Below are positions 1 to 5,647 of a stretch of DNA of 12,675 nt, piece after piece. The stretch comes from an uncultured Campylobacter sp. (GTDB taxonomy: Bacteria > Campylobacterota > Campylobacteria > Campylobacterales > Campylobacteraceae), in the NCBI RefSeq assembly GCF_938045225.1, contig NZ_CALINL010000081.1:1-12675 (forward strand), written 5' to 3'. Position 1 is the stretch's first letter. Each line of letters opens with the position of its first letter. The translations under genes and the position numbers were made by a program. The notes beneath the pieces are model-generated. The model saw nothing but the letters and a program-made list of their open reading frames with translations, was not told the DNA's origin and searched no databases.

Positions 1-62
1 ATTTTTATTTAAATTTATTTTTATATTTTTATTTTAGGCGATAAGTGTTACGTATCGAAACT

Positions 63-94
63 AAATTTATCAAACGTAACTTTTTGATAAATTT
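63..94. repeat. Perfect 12-bp inverted repeat (hairpin)
   Basis: AAATTTATCAAA (63-74) and TTTGATAAATTT (83-94) are exact reverse complements around the 8-base loop CGTAACTT. No clean T-run follows on either strand, so it is only a weak terminator candidate. The loop bases CGTAAC (75-80) are complementary to GTTACG at 47-52, so a pseudoknot or alternative pairing is possible. Confidence 0.6.
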
Positions 95-408
95 GTTGTA
101 GTTTTGTTTGGGCTTTTGACGGAGATTTTGATCGGCTTTGGCGGGACTATGCTAAATTTAGGATATTTAAATTTACGGCGGTGCGTTTTTGCCGTTTTAG
201 TTTTTGCGTATTTGGCGAGAATTCGTCAAATTTGAAATTTAGTGGGCAAATTTGCGGCTATTCTCGTCAAATTTCGCCCGCTTAAATTTTAAATTTACGC
301 CTGCGCTAGCTAAAATTTAAGCTCGGATCGCACGCGCTTTTTATTGTCTATGACTAGCTTTACGGGGTATATACAAAGCGGGAGTAAAATTGGGCGGGTT
401 AAAATAGT

Positions 409-440
409 AAAAAATCAAATTTAGCCCAAAGCGGGCTAAA
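409..440 (-). terminator. Rho-independent terminator after the zinc-ribbon gene
   Basis: Read on the minus strand, TTTAGCCC (433-440) pairs with GGGCTAAA (420-427) over a 5-base loop and is followed within a few bases by a run of six T (complement of 409-414). It begins 5 bases past the stop codon of the 62-residue gene, the expected place. Confidence 0.75.
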
Positions 441-445
441 ATCGG

Positions 446-634
446 TTACATATCCTCTTTGATTTCGTCGTTGCTGCGAACTACTAGGCCCGAGCCGTGG
501 ATGACGCTAGGGATGCATGCCGTGCAGATGTCGACCTCTTCGCCGTTTTTGTGGGCGCAGATAAATACGGCGTTTTCGTTTTCCGTGCTTTTTTGTCCGC
601 AGACGTTGCAAACTACGATATTTTCAGTTCTCAT
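446..634 (-). CDS. Small zinc-ribbon-like protein
   Basis: A 62-residue soluble protein of unknown role. It carries two CxxC pairs, Cys9/Cys12 (CNVC) and Cys37/Cys40 (CTAC), with Cys26 and His28 between them and His46 after. That is the spacing of a compact zinc ribbon or a four-cysteine metal site, so zinc binding is a reasonable inference from the motif alone. The start is ATG with an AAGGAAA ribosome site about 6 bases upstream. It lies 62 bases downstream of the EI24-like gene on the same strand and may be transcribed with it; a terminator follows immediately. The acidic tail and lack of membrane segments suggest a cytoplasmic protein. I do not recognise a characterised family. The intact CxxC pairs, ribosome site and terminator make it a real gene rather than chance reading frame. 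Confidence 0.75.
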   Translation of the reverse strand: MRTENIVVCNVCGQKSTENENAVFICAHKNGEEVDICTACIPSVIHGSGLVVRSNDEIKEDM

Positions 635-696
635 TTGTTTTCCTTTTTTAAAAATTTCGGCTTATTTTATTTATTTTTTCGCTGATTTGAAATGAT

Positions 697-1431
697 TTAC
701 GTCAAGCGCGAAGTCTCGCGTAAAAAGAAAAAATGCGAAAAGTAAATAATGAAAAAAACCTGCAAGAAAAGCCCGAAAATAGGCACCAAGCAAAGCAGGT
801 AAAAGCACAGTGCGGCGGCTTTAAATTTGTATCCGCCGTAATCGAGCAAATAAAGCTCGAATTTGTGCCGCGAGAGGGCATTTGGCGCGACGTCGATGAA
901 AAGTAGCGAATAATAAAGATAAAAAAATGCCGGGTGCAGGGCGAGGAAATTTAGTGCGGGCACGGCCAAAATCGGCACGCAAATAAGCGCGATCAGGAAA
1001 AATTTGAGCAAAATTTGACCCATGAGAGCCGTTTGGCGAGCTAGGCTGACGTTTGCTAGCTGCGCCTCGTCCACGCGGTAGTGTCTGCGGTTTATCTCGC
1101 GGGCGACCACTGGAGTTAGAAAGCCCGCAACCGCGAGCGCGCAAAAAACCGAAAGCATAACGACCAGATATGCGCCGACCGCGTAAAATATCGCGCCGAT
1201 GAGCCATTTTGCGATGCCTAGGCTAAGGATTTTAGCCGCCATCGGATACTCGGCCAGCGCGCCTGACTCGCCCAATATGGCGGCGTTTAGCGCCTCGTAT
1301 AGCTCGCGTCCGCCAAACATCGCAATAGCCGCGATAATGAGCGCGGAAAAAACGAGCGGCAAGATAGAAAGCGCGATAAATTTGGGCGTGAAAAGGTCCT
1401 TTATCGAAAGGCGTAAAATATCAGCGAACAA
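697..1431 (-). CDS. EI24/CysZ-type integral membrane protein
   Basis: A 244-residue inner-membrane protein with hydrophobic stretches near residues 17-40, 74-108 (probably two passes), 138-165 and 205-232. The segment with ALNFLALHP followed by a long aromatic-rich region (about 157-195) and the polar loop with the INRRHYRVDEAQL stretch between hydrophobic blocks fit the EI24 domain family, which includes the sulfate permease CysZ. The substrate cannot be read from sequence, and many epsilonproteobacterial members are uncharacterised. The start is TTG at 1429-1431: a GGAG site lies 6 bases upstream, and no ATG gives better spacing. The next gene downstream is the zinc-ribbon protein. Nothing looks truncated. 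Family assignment is fairly secure; a role in sulfate uptake would only be a guess. Confidence 0.75.
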   Translation of the reverse strand: MFADILRLSIKDLFTPKFIALSILPLVFSALIIAAIAMFGGRELYEALNAAILGESGALAEYPMAAKILSLGIAKWLIGAIFYAVGAYLVVMLSVFCALAVAGFLTPVVAREINRRHYRVDEAQLANVSLARQTALMGQILLKFFLIALICVPILAVPALNFLALHPAFFYLYYSLLFIDVAPNALSRHKFELYLLDYGGYKFKAAALCFYLLCLVPIFGLFLQVFFIIYFSHFFFLRETSRLT

Positions 1432-1519
1432 TGAATCTCCATTTGTTTAAATTTATGCCGTTTTGCGGCAAAAAGTGCGCTTGGGCGCGGCGGTTTTATA
1501 AATTTGACGCGCATTTTTT

Positions 1520-1533
1520 GCTTTGCGCAAAGC
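1520..1533. repeat. Perfect 14-base palindrome
   Basis: GCTTTGCGCAAAGC reads identically on both strands. It sits about 90 bases upstream of the EI24-like gene start. It could be a dimeric-regulator operator or simply a hairpin; no second copy was noticed in the window. Confidence 0.45.
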
Positions 1534-1747
1534 GGCGCGGCGAATGTTTCCAATGGCGCGCAAATTTAACGCAAGTATAGACTTCGCGGCTAAATTTGAC
1601 CGATTTAAAATAGGCTGCAAATTTAGCTAAATTTACTCAAATTTACCCAGCTTTTTGGTGGCGCGAGACTTGCATGCGGCGTAAATTTTTGCCGGCTAAA
1701 CCACGCTCAAATTTAAAATGCCCGCGACTTAAACTGCCTGGCGGCGA

Positions 1748-1768
1748 GTTAAATTTGCTAAATTTAAC
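1748..1768. repeat. Perfect 9-bp hairpin downstream of dut
   Basis: GTTAAATTT (1748-1756) and AAATTTAAC (1760-1768) pair exactly around a 3-base loop, about 40 bases past the dut stop codon. No T-run follows on the minus strand, so a role as dut terminator is possible but not clear. Confidence 0.4.
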
Positions 1769-1809
1769 GACCAAAGAGGCGCAAATTTAGCCCGCAAAGA
1801 CATCAAATT

Positions 1810-2505
1810 TTATTTTACCGCCTTGTACTCGCCCTCGAGCGCGGCGTAGATCTCATCCACGCTTTTTAGTCCGCGAGCTAAAATCTCGTTCATAACGGCA
1901 TTATCTTCCTTGCCGTTCCAGACCTTTTTATACGCACCCTCTTTGTAGCCGCGGTCTTGGCGGAAGCGATTTAGCACGTTTTTACCGACGTAGCACTCGT
2001 AAAGCGAGCTGAGATTTACGCCGCATTTTAGACTCATCGTGAAGTAAATTTTAAGCAGGTCAAAGAGCGAATACTCAAAGCCAGAGCACTTGTTTATGAG
2101 CATTTCGACGTCGTTTATGATCTCGTAGATGTTTTCATCAGCGACGTTAAACGGCTCGCGGCAAAACGCCTCAAAGCCGCTACTAGCGCAGATATCGCTT
2201 GATAGTTTTGCGATGTCGCCGAGGTTATTTAGCTTGTACTGCTCGAGCATCAAACTCATCAAAAAGTGCCAGATATCCACGACCTCGACGCGCAGATTGT
2301 CTTCATTTGTCGGCGCGTTTATGCTTTTCCAGTGCTTCCAGGCAAAGCTATCTATGAGCTCGGCGCACTCCATATATATGCAGCGTTTCCAGCTGATGAG
2401 TTTGCCGTTTTTGTTTATGCCGTTTTCCCAGCCGATGCCGTTTGTATCGTCGTTTAGGCTCTGCTGGAGATTTAGCATTTGGGTGATTTTTTCATTCGCG
2501 TTCAT
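1810..2505 (-). CDS. dut: dUTP diphosphatase (dimeric, all-alpha type)
   Basis: Hydrolyses dUTP to dUMP and pyrophosphate in the cytoplasm, keeping uracil out of DNA and feeding thymidylate synthesis. At 231 residues it has the length and pattern of the dimeric all-alpha NTP pyrophosphatase type found in Campylobacter and kinetoplastids, unrelated to the trimeric dUTPase. The metal-binding acidic residues are visible: Glu46 and Glu49 in YMECAELIDSFAWKHWK, then Glu74 and Asp77 in VEVVDIWHF. The C-terminal motifs YVGKNVLNRFRQDRGYKEG and KVWNGKEDN are also typical of the family. The start is ATG with an AGGAAAA site upstream. The 171-residue gene lies 54 bases upstream on the same strand, but the gap has its own TATAAT box, so dut can be made alone. 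No odd features; very confident. Confidence 0.95.
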   Translation of the reverse strand: MNANEKITQMLNLQQSLNDDTNGIGWENGINKNGKLISWKRCIYMECAELIDSFAWKHWKSINAPTNEDNLRVEVVDIWHFLMSLMLEQYKLNNLGDIAKLSSDICASSGFEAFCREPFNVADENIYEIINDVEMLINKCSGFEYSLFDLLKIYFTMSLKCGVNLSSLYECYVGKNVLNRFRQDRGYKEGAYKKVWNGKEDNAVMNEILARGLKSVDEIYAALEGEYKAVK

Positions 2506-2532
2506 AAATTTTCCTATTTTTAAAATTTATGA

Positions 2533-2538
2533 ATTATA
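2533..2538 (-). promoter_or_regulatory. Probable -10 box for dut
   Basis: Minus-strand GCTATAAT contains a perfect TATAAT, preceded by an A/T-rich stretch (Campylobacter promoters usually lack a clear -35). It lies 27 bases upstream of the dut start codon, giving a leader of roughly 20 bases with the AGGAAAA site inside. Confidence 0.6.
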
Positions 2539-2559
2539 GCGAAAATTTTAAACCGCGAA

Positions 2560-3075
2560 CTAAACGTAAAATTTAAAGCTATCCAGCTGAGAAATGAGCT
2601 CGTCAAAGAGCTTTTTGGAGTTTTGCAGTAGCTTAGCATCCGCTTTGTTTTGTTCCATCAGCCTATCAAAAAGCTTTAGCGTGCCGTCCGCGATAAAATT
2701 TTTATGATTTGCGTCTTTTACCTCGGGAAGCTCTTTGCGAAGGGAGTTTGCGAGATTTGTAACGCGCGAAAATATAGGATCCTCGCCATCTTTGACGTTT
2801 TTCATAAATTTATCGATGCTAGGCGCTATCTTTTCTAGAGCGGCTGCCAGCTCCTCTTTATCGCGCGCGTCCAGACCGTCGCCTTTATACGAAAAGCTAT
2901 AGCCGTACTCGTGCGTGAGAGTGAGTGCGGATGCCGATGCACCGGCTGTTTTGGCGCTAGCGTAGTCTACTGTTTTGTTGTCGTACATTTTTAGATTTAT
3001 CTCGTCGCCGCTGCTGGTTTTAAAGCTAAAATCAAAGCTGTTTAGGCTCGCGCTTTGGTAGTTTTGTAGTTTCAT
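2560..3075 (-). CDS. Unrecognised 171-residue soluble protein
   Basis: I do not recognise a characterised family. The N-terminal third (about 1-65) looks like beta structure rich in Ser/Thr/Tyr, with phrases such as FSFKTSSGDEINLKMYDNK and EYGYSFSYKGDGLD. The rest (about 70-170) is charged and helical, with Lys/Glu/Leu spacing suggesting amphipathic helices. There is no signal peptide, membrane segment or cysteine. From memory, C. jejuni also has a small gene beside dut that was labelled a putative ATP/GTP-binding protein; no P-loop (GxxxxGKS/T) is visible here, so I would not carry that label over. The ATG start has an AAGGAAC site about 9 bases upstream. It is divergent from the small membrane protein gene and sits upstream of dut on the same strand, so partial cotranscription is likely. 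Confidence 0.75.
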   Translation of the reverse strand: MKLQNYQSASLNSFDFSFKTSSGDEINLKMYDNKTVDYASAKTAGASASALTLTHEYGYSFSYKGDGLDARDKEELAAALEKIAPSIDKFMKNVKDGEDPIFSRVTNLANSLRKELPEVKDANHKNFIADGTLKLFDRLMEQNKADAKLLQNSKKLFDELISQLDSFKFYV

Positions 3076-3095
3076 GATTTGTCGTTCCTTTTGGC

Positions 3096-3101
3096 TTTAT
3101 A
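3096..3101 (-). promoter_or_regulatory. Candidate -10 box for the 171-residue gene
   Basis: Minus-strand GATATAAAG contains TATAAA, 21 bases upstream of the start codon, after an A-rich tract. It is a weak match by itself; position and context support it. Confidence 0.35.
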
Positions 3102-3137
3102 TCGACTAAATTTCTTTTTTCTTAATACCCCTTGCGC

Positions 3138-3143
3138 TAAAAT
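3138..3143 (+). promoter_or_regulatory. Candidate -10 box for the DUF1294-like gene
   Basis: GCGCTAAAATC contains TAAAAT, 20 bases before the chosen ATG (3164). The same GCTAAAAT or GCTATNAT form precedes several other genes in the window (4398, 5166, 7439, 10679), which supports a shared sigma-70 type element. Confidence 0.5.
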
Positions 3144-3163
3144 CACTCAAAAAAAGGATGAAA

Positions 3164-3541
3164 ATGTGCTGTTTTGCCACGCGTGTATTTTTGCTCATTA
3201 GCGCGACCGTTTTGAGCTTCGTTTTGCACGGATTTTTCCCGCAAATTCCCGTCGTCGCGTTTTATTTTTTACTGGCAAATTTGATCTCGCTTACGATATT
3301 TTTGCTATTTTTCGCGGGTAAACTACCAAGCTTTGTTAAGCCCGCGGCGGTGCACTATTTTAGCTTTATCGGCGGCTTTGCGGCTGGGCTTGCGGTGGCT
3401 TTGTTTAAACGCGAACAAGCGGGAGCTAAATTTGTCAGAACCGAGCTTTTTATCTTTGCTTTTTGGTTAGTTTTAGCTTGCTTTTTGGCGCTAAATTTTA
3501 GCTGGGTTTCGGCAAATTTGGCTCAAATTTTTAGCGCTTAA
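3164..3541 (+). CDS. Small DUF1294-like membrane protein
   Basis: About 125 residues with four hydrophobic segments (roughly residues 6-23, 27-50, 63-80, 92-120), so an inner-membrane protein. The central part resembles DUF1294: a membrane segment of the YFLLANLISL type, then a GGFAAGLAVALFKREQAGAKF stretch matching the family pattern of two glycines, a leucine/phenylalanine-rich turn, and a basic loop before the last helix. Function of the family is unknown. An ATG at 3158 is in frame, but the AAGGA site (3154-3158) overlaps it; the ATG at 3164 has normal 5-base spacing, so I chose it. The YhbP-like gene starts 10 bases after its stop, so the two form an operon. Two adjacent cysteines follow the start Met. 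Family assignment is moderate. Confidence 0.7.
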   Translation: MCCFATRVFLLISATVLSFVLHGFFPQIPVVAFYFLLANLISLTIFLLFFAGKLPSFVKPAAVHYFSFIGGFAAGLAVALFKREQAGAKFVRTELFIFAFWLVLACFLALNFSWVSANLAQIFSA

Positions 3542-3551
3542 GGCGGACGAA

Positions 3552-3962
3552 ATGGACGAAAAAATTTTAAAATTTATCCACAAGATGCACCTGCTTAGCC
3601 TTGCTGTTTTAGATGACGGCAAACCTTACTGCGCGAGCTGCTTTTACGCTTTTGACGAGGAAAAATTGGCTTTTATCGTAGCTGGCGGGGAGCAGAGCGC
3701 CCACGTGAAAGCGTTTTTAGCAGAGCCTTGCGTGGCCGGCACGGTAGCGCTTGATACGAAGGTGGTGGGCAAGATAGAGGGCGCGCAGTTTCGCGCCCTA
3801 GCCGCCCCCGCAACCGCGCAGCAAAGCAAAATCTACTTCGCGCGTTTCCCTTACGCTTTGGCGATTAACCCGAGCCTTTATAGTTTGAGCCTTGGCTGGG
3901 TTAAATTTACGCATAATGCGTTGGGGTTTGGGAAGAAAATAATCTGGCAGAGAGCAAATTGA
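3552..3962 (+). CDS. YhbP/UPF0306-family protein (PNPOx-like fold)
   Basis: A 136-residue cytoplasmic protein matching the E. coli YhbP (UPF0306) family, whose members adopt the split-barrel fold of pyridoxamine-phosphate oxidases and FMN-binding proteins. Recognisable parts are the N-terminal LLSLAVLDDGKPYCASCFYAFDEE-type strands (about 14-37), the VAGTVALDT...VGKIEGAQFRA stretch (61-82), the YFARFPYA motif (95-102), and the C-terminal WVKFTHNALGFGKKIIW (116-132), nearly the family signature. Substrate and cofactor are unknown; flavin binding is inferred from the fold only. The ATG follows the upstream membrane-protein gene by 10 bases with a weak AGGCGGA site, so translation may be coupled. 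It is followed at once by the long hairpin element at 3978-4112. Confidence 0.8.
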   Translation: MDEKILKFIHKMHLLSLAVLDDGKPYCASCFYAFDEEKLAFIVAGGEQSAHVKAFLAEPCVAGTVALDTKVVGKIEGAQFRALAAPATAQQSKIYFARFPYALAINPSLYSLSLGWVKFTHNALGFGKKIIWQRAN

Positions 3963-3977
3963 ATAAAAAGGCTTGTC

Positions 3978-4112
3978 TCGCGAGTGCTTTTGAGAGAGAT
4001 TTGAAATTTTAAGTCTGCGGCAGACTACCTTTGCTTCGCTTTGTTCGCAACTGCAAGCAGAGGTCTAGCCTTGACTTAAAATTTCTACACAACTCTCAAA
4101 ATCATCTCGCGA
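3978..4112. repeat. 135-nt imperfect hairpin element
   Basis: Three blocks pair in order: TCGCGAG (3978-3984) with CTCGCGA (4106-4112), TTTTGAGAG (3988-3996) with CTCTCAAAA (4093-4101), and GAAATTTTAAGTC (4003-4015) with GACTTAAAATTTC (4073-4085). That is 29 perfectly complementary positions with short internal loops. Inside, GGC-AGAC (4019-4025) pairs with GTCT-A-GCC (4063-4070), and TTGCTT (4031-4036) with AAGCAG (4055-4060, one wobble). The near-continuous foldback suggests a palindromic repeat, a MITE-like element or a structured RNA. No transposase is nearby and I cannot see a flanking target duplication. Confidence 0.65.
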
Positions 4113-4216
4113 TACTTCCGCTTGTCTTTTTGCGCTCAAATTTGCAATTTGTCGATCTTGGCAAAACCGCAAACATTGCCTTTTGCTGAAATTTTGCGCT
4201 TCTAGCAAAAACATAT

Positions 4217-4279
4217 GCGCCGAAAATTTCAGGCGATACGAAGGCGAGCCGAAATTTTCGTGCTGACGAAGTCAGGCGC
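4217..4279. repeat. Branched foldback (two hairpins closed by GCGC)
   Basis: CGAAAATTTC (4221-4230) pairs with GAAATTTTCG (4251-4260), continued by GGC/GCC inside. A second hairpin, CTGAC-GAA-GTCAG (4263-4275), follows directly, and GCGC at 4217-4220 can pair with GCGC at 4276-4279 to close a three-way junction. It is 105 bases beyond the long hairpin and may belong to the same element. Confidence 0.5.
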
Positions 4280-4397
4280 TGCATCCGTTTGAGCGGGAGC
4301 GTAAAATTTGAACGTAAAATTTATCTCTTGGTTAAGCCCATTTTCTTTCGTATCCGTCAAATTTGAACATAAATTTTGCGCGGATTAAAAACTCTGC

Positions 4398-4403
4398 TAA
4401 AAT
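4398..4403 (+). promoter_or_regulatory. Candidate -10 box for the SUKH-like gene
   Basis: CTGCTAAAATTC contains TAAAAT 29 bases before the GTG start, with an A/T-rich stretch upstream. Same form as the boxes before other genes here. Confidence 0.45.
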
Positions 4404-4432
4404 TCGCTCAAATTTAACCCAAAGGTCGTGCC

Positions 4433-5149
4433 GTGCAAATCCCGAATTTGATCCGAAATTTTATCCGCAAGCGTATCGTTTCAGAGTGCATTTTACTGCC
4501 TTTTTTCTACCCCGAGGAGGGCGAGTTTGAGAGTTTTCAGGAGGGATATAGGCTCTCTAGCCGCAAAACTGGCGAGGAGCTTGCGGACGATACACCCGGG
4601 CAGTGGCGCAAGAGCTGGCGGGTCATCGCGCGTAACGGCATGGACGATCCGTTTTTCGTGGATTTTGCCCTGGAGGACGCCTCACCTGTGTATTTTGCCT
4701 ATCACGGCGCTGGCTCGTGGGAGCCGATAAAGGTCGCGGACGATATCGTTAAATTTGAAGAAATTTTAACCGCACTTGCCGCGCTTGAGGCGCCTTGCTC
4801 GCTTGAAGCGATCGCTCCGCTTGCCGATTTGGATAATGAATTTTACCGCGAGCTGGCGGACGATTACGCGCAGAAAGATGAAGCGCGCGCGAAGCCCGAA
4901 TATAAATATTTCAGCGTTTTCATCGAGGACTTGGGTGCCGATAAGGTAAAAACGCTCGTGTTTTTAAAGAAATTTTTTGAAGATGGGAGCTTTACAGTGA
5001 CCAAAGAGAGGGCGCAAAATTTGCCGCTTTGCGTATTTAGCGGCATAGAGGAGCTGGCGCTACCGCTGCAAGACAAACTCGCCTCGCTCGGAATTAAATT
5101 TTACGCACGAGAGATAACTTTTAGCGAATTTATCGCGCGTCAAGGCTAA
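4433..5149 (+). CDS. SUKH (SMI1/KNR4)-like protein with L7/L12-like C-terminus
   Basis: A 238-residue acidic cytoplasmic protein. Residues about 38-118 fit the SUKH fold: GYRLSS near the start, DPFFVDFALEDASPVYFAYHGAGSWEP (72-98), then VADDIVKFEEIL, matching the family pattern in which a protein states its 'address', a VYfa-HG-g-WepI block and a closing helix. SUKH proteins are often toxin-immunity factors, but many are stand-alone. After a charged linker, residues about 166-226 resemble the ribosomal L7/L12 C-terminal domain: a KVKTLVFLKKFF helix, a KERAQNLPLCVF turn, then a helix ending in DKLASLGIKFYAR. The start is GTG with AAAGG 7 bases upstream; the next Met is codon 70. No toxin gene is adjacent. 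SUKH call moderate, L7/L12-like call tentative. Confidence 0.65.
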   Translation: MQIPNLIRNFIRKRIVSECILLPFFYPEEGEFESFQEGYRLSSRKTGEELADDTPGQWRKSWRVIARNGMDDPFFVDFALEDASPVYFAYHGAGSWEPIKVADDIVKFEEILTALAALEAPCSLEAIAPLADLDNEFYRELADDYAQKDEARAKPEYKYFSVFIEDLGADKVKTLVFLKKFFEDGSFTVTKERAQNLPLCVFSGIEELALPLQDKLASLGIKFYAREITFSEFIARQG

Positions 5150-5165
5150 TTTATTTAAATTTCGC

Positions 5166-5171
5166 TATCAT
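5166..5171 (+). promoter_or_regulatory. Candidate -10 box for the small secreted protein gene
   Basis: CGCTATCATACG contains TATCAT, 27 bases before the ATG. Its spacing to the AAAAAGGA ribosome site is normal. Confidence 0.45.
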
Positions 5172-5198
5172 ACGCCACATTTTTTAAAAAGGATAAAT

Positions 5199-5504
5199 AT
5201 GAAAAAATCACTGCTTTTCGTCGCGCTTTGCGCTTTTGCCGGACATCTTGCGGCAGCTGATATGCCTGCTACTTGCGAGGAGTACAAAAAAGTTTCTTAC
5301 GACTTCATCGATGCGATGGCAAAACAAGCCAAAGCTCAAGGCGAAAAAGACTTTGATGCCGCCGCAACTAAAAAAGAGTTTGAGGCCGACTACGCGAGCA
5401 TAAAAAAGCTTAGCAAAGAAGAACAAGAAGCTATGTGCAGTCAGGGCATAGCCGAGGTTAAAGAGCTTGAAAATATGATGAAAATGATGGGGGTTATGAA
5501 ATAA
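5199..5504 (+). CDS. Small secreted two-cysteine protein (DUF5339-like)
   Basis: A 101-residue precursor with a clear Sec signal peptide (MKKSLLFVALCAFAGHLAAA, cleavage likely near residue 20), giving an 80-residue periplasmic protein. The mature part begins DMPATCEEY and carries just two cysteines, Cys26 and Cys80, in a Lys/Glu/Ala-rich helical chain; the second lies in LSKEEQEAMCSQGI. One disulfide bridging two helices is likely. This arrangement resembles DUF5339, found in Campylobacter and Pasteurellaceae, with unknown function. The methionine-rich end (ENMMKMMGVMK) is unusual and could bind soft metal ions, but that is speculation. ATG start with an AAAAAGGA site. It has its own promoter box and terminator (5586-5622), so it is a single-gene transcript. 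Confidence 0.75.
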   Translation: MKKSLLFVALCAFAGHLAAADMPATCEEYKKVSYDFIDAMAKQAKAQGEKDFDAAATKKEFEADYASIKKLSKEEQEAMCSQGIAEVKELENMMKMMGVMK

Positions 5505-5585
5505 ATTTGAGTTGCTCAGGTTTATAATCCAACCAAAAGAGCGTGTTTAGTTAAATCAATCTAAAGTAATTTAGCAAGCTTGCAT

Positions 5586-5622
5586 ATCCGCGCTTGAAAG
5601 TTAAATTTGAGCGCGGATTTTT
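5586..5622 (+). terminator. Rho-independent terminator of the secreted-protein gene
   Basis: ATCCGCGCT (5586-5594) pairs perfectly with AGCGCGGAT (5610-5618) over a 15-base A/T-rich loop, followed by T5618-T5622. It lies between convergent genes. On the minus strand no T-run follows the stem, so it mainly serves the plus-strand gene. Confidence 0.8.
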
Positions 5623-5647
5623 AAATTTACTCAAATTTACAAAACCG

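Larger units (their letters stand above)
1..445. other. Gene-free stretch at the left window edge
   Basis: I see no convincing gene here. The first 40 bases are almost pure A/T, and the rest is rich in AAATTT words (about 13 by eye). It holds a perfect 12-bp inverted repeat (63-94), a looser one pairing GAAATTTAGTGGGC near 235-248 with GCCCGCTTAAATTT near 276-290, and the terminator of the minus-strand gene at its right end (409-440). Whether the first bases are a promoter or tail of a gene beyond the window cannot be told. Confidence 0.6.
1432..1809. other. Gene-free gap between EI24-like gene and dut
   Basis: There is no reading frame with a plausible ribosome site. It contains about a dozen AAATTT words, a hairpin TGCCG/CGGCA (1456-1470) in the leader of the EI24-like gene, a perfect 14-base palindrome (1520-1533) and a 9-bp hairpin (1748-1768) downstream of dut. 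The dut message must end in this stretch, but I see no classical T-tailed terminator, and no strong -10 box for the downstream gene. Confidence 0.6.
3963..4432. other. Structured gene-free region of 470 bases
   Basis: No credible gene. It holds two separate foldable blocks (3978-4112 and 4217-4279), a tandem GCGTAAAATTT/AACGTAAAATTT pair near 4300-4322, and the promoter of the SUKH-like gene at its right end. An open minus-strand stretch of 60 codons (4102-4284) runs through both blocks but lacks a good ribosome site. The region looks like a repeat or non-coding RNA locus rather than decayed coding sequence. Confidence 0.6.

Noticed and set aside
1..445. CRISPR-like array suggested by repeated AAATTT words
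   Set aside because: Repeat units are only 6-8 bases, spacing is irregular and the word is frequent everywhere, including in coding sequence.
821..1207. 128-codon minus-strand open frame inside the EI24-like gene
   Set aside because: Arg/Ala-rich shadow of the membrane-protein gene on the same strand in another frame.
2129..2539. 136-codon plus-strand open frame opposite dut
   Set aside because: Antisense shadow of a well-recognised dUTPase with all catalytic motifs; no ribosome site or domain.
3158..3163. ATG at 3158 for the DUF1294-like protein
   Set aside because: The AAGGA site overlaps this ATG; the in-frame ATG six bases on is correctly spaced.
4102..4284. 60-codon minus-strand open frame in the structured gap
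   Set aside because: It runs through both foldback blocks, shows no recognisable domain and lacks a good ribosome site; more likely the shadow of a repeat element. It could be revisited if the element proves repeated with the frame kept.
4433..5149. Toxin-immunity system around the SUKH-like gene
   Set aside because: No toxin, secretion or polymorphic-toxin gene is adjacent; the next gene is a small signal-peptide protein with its own promoter and terminator.
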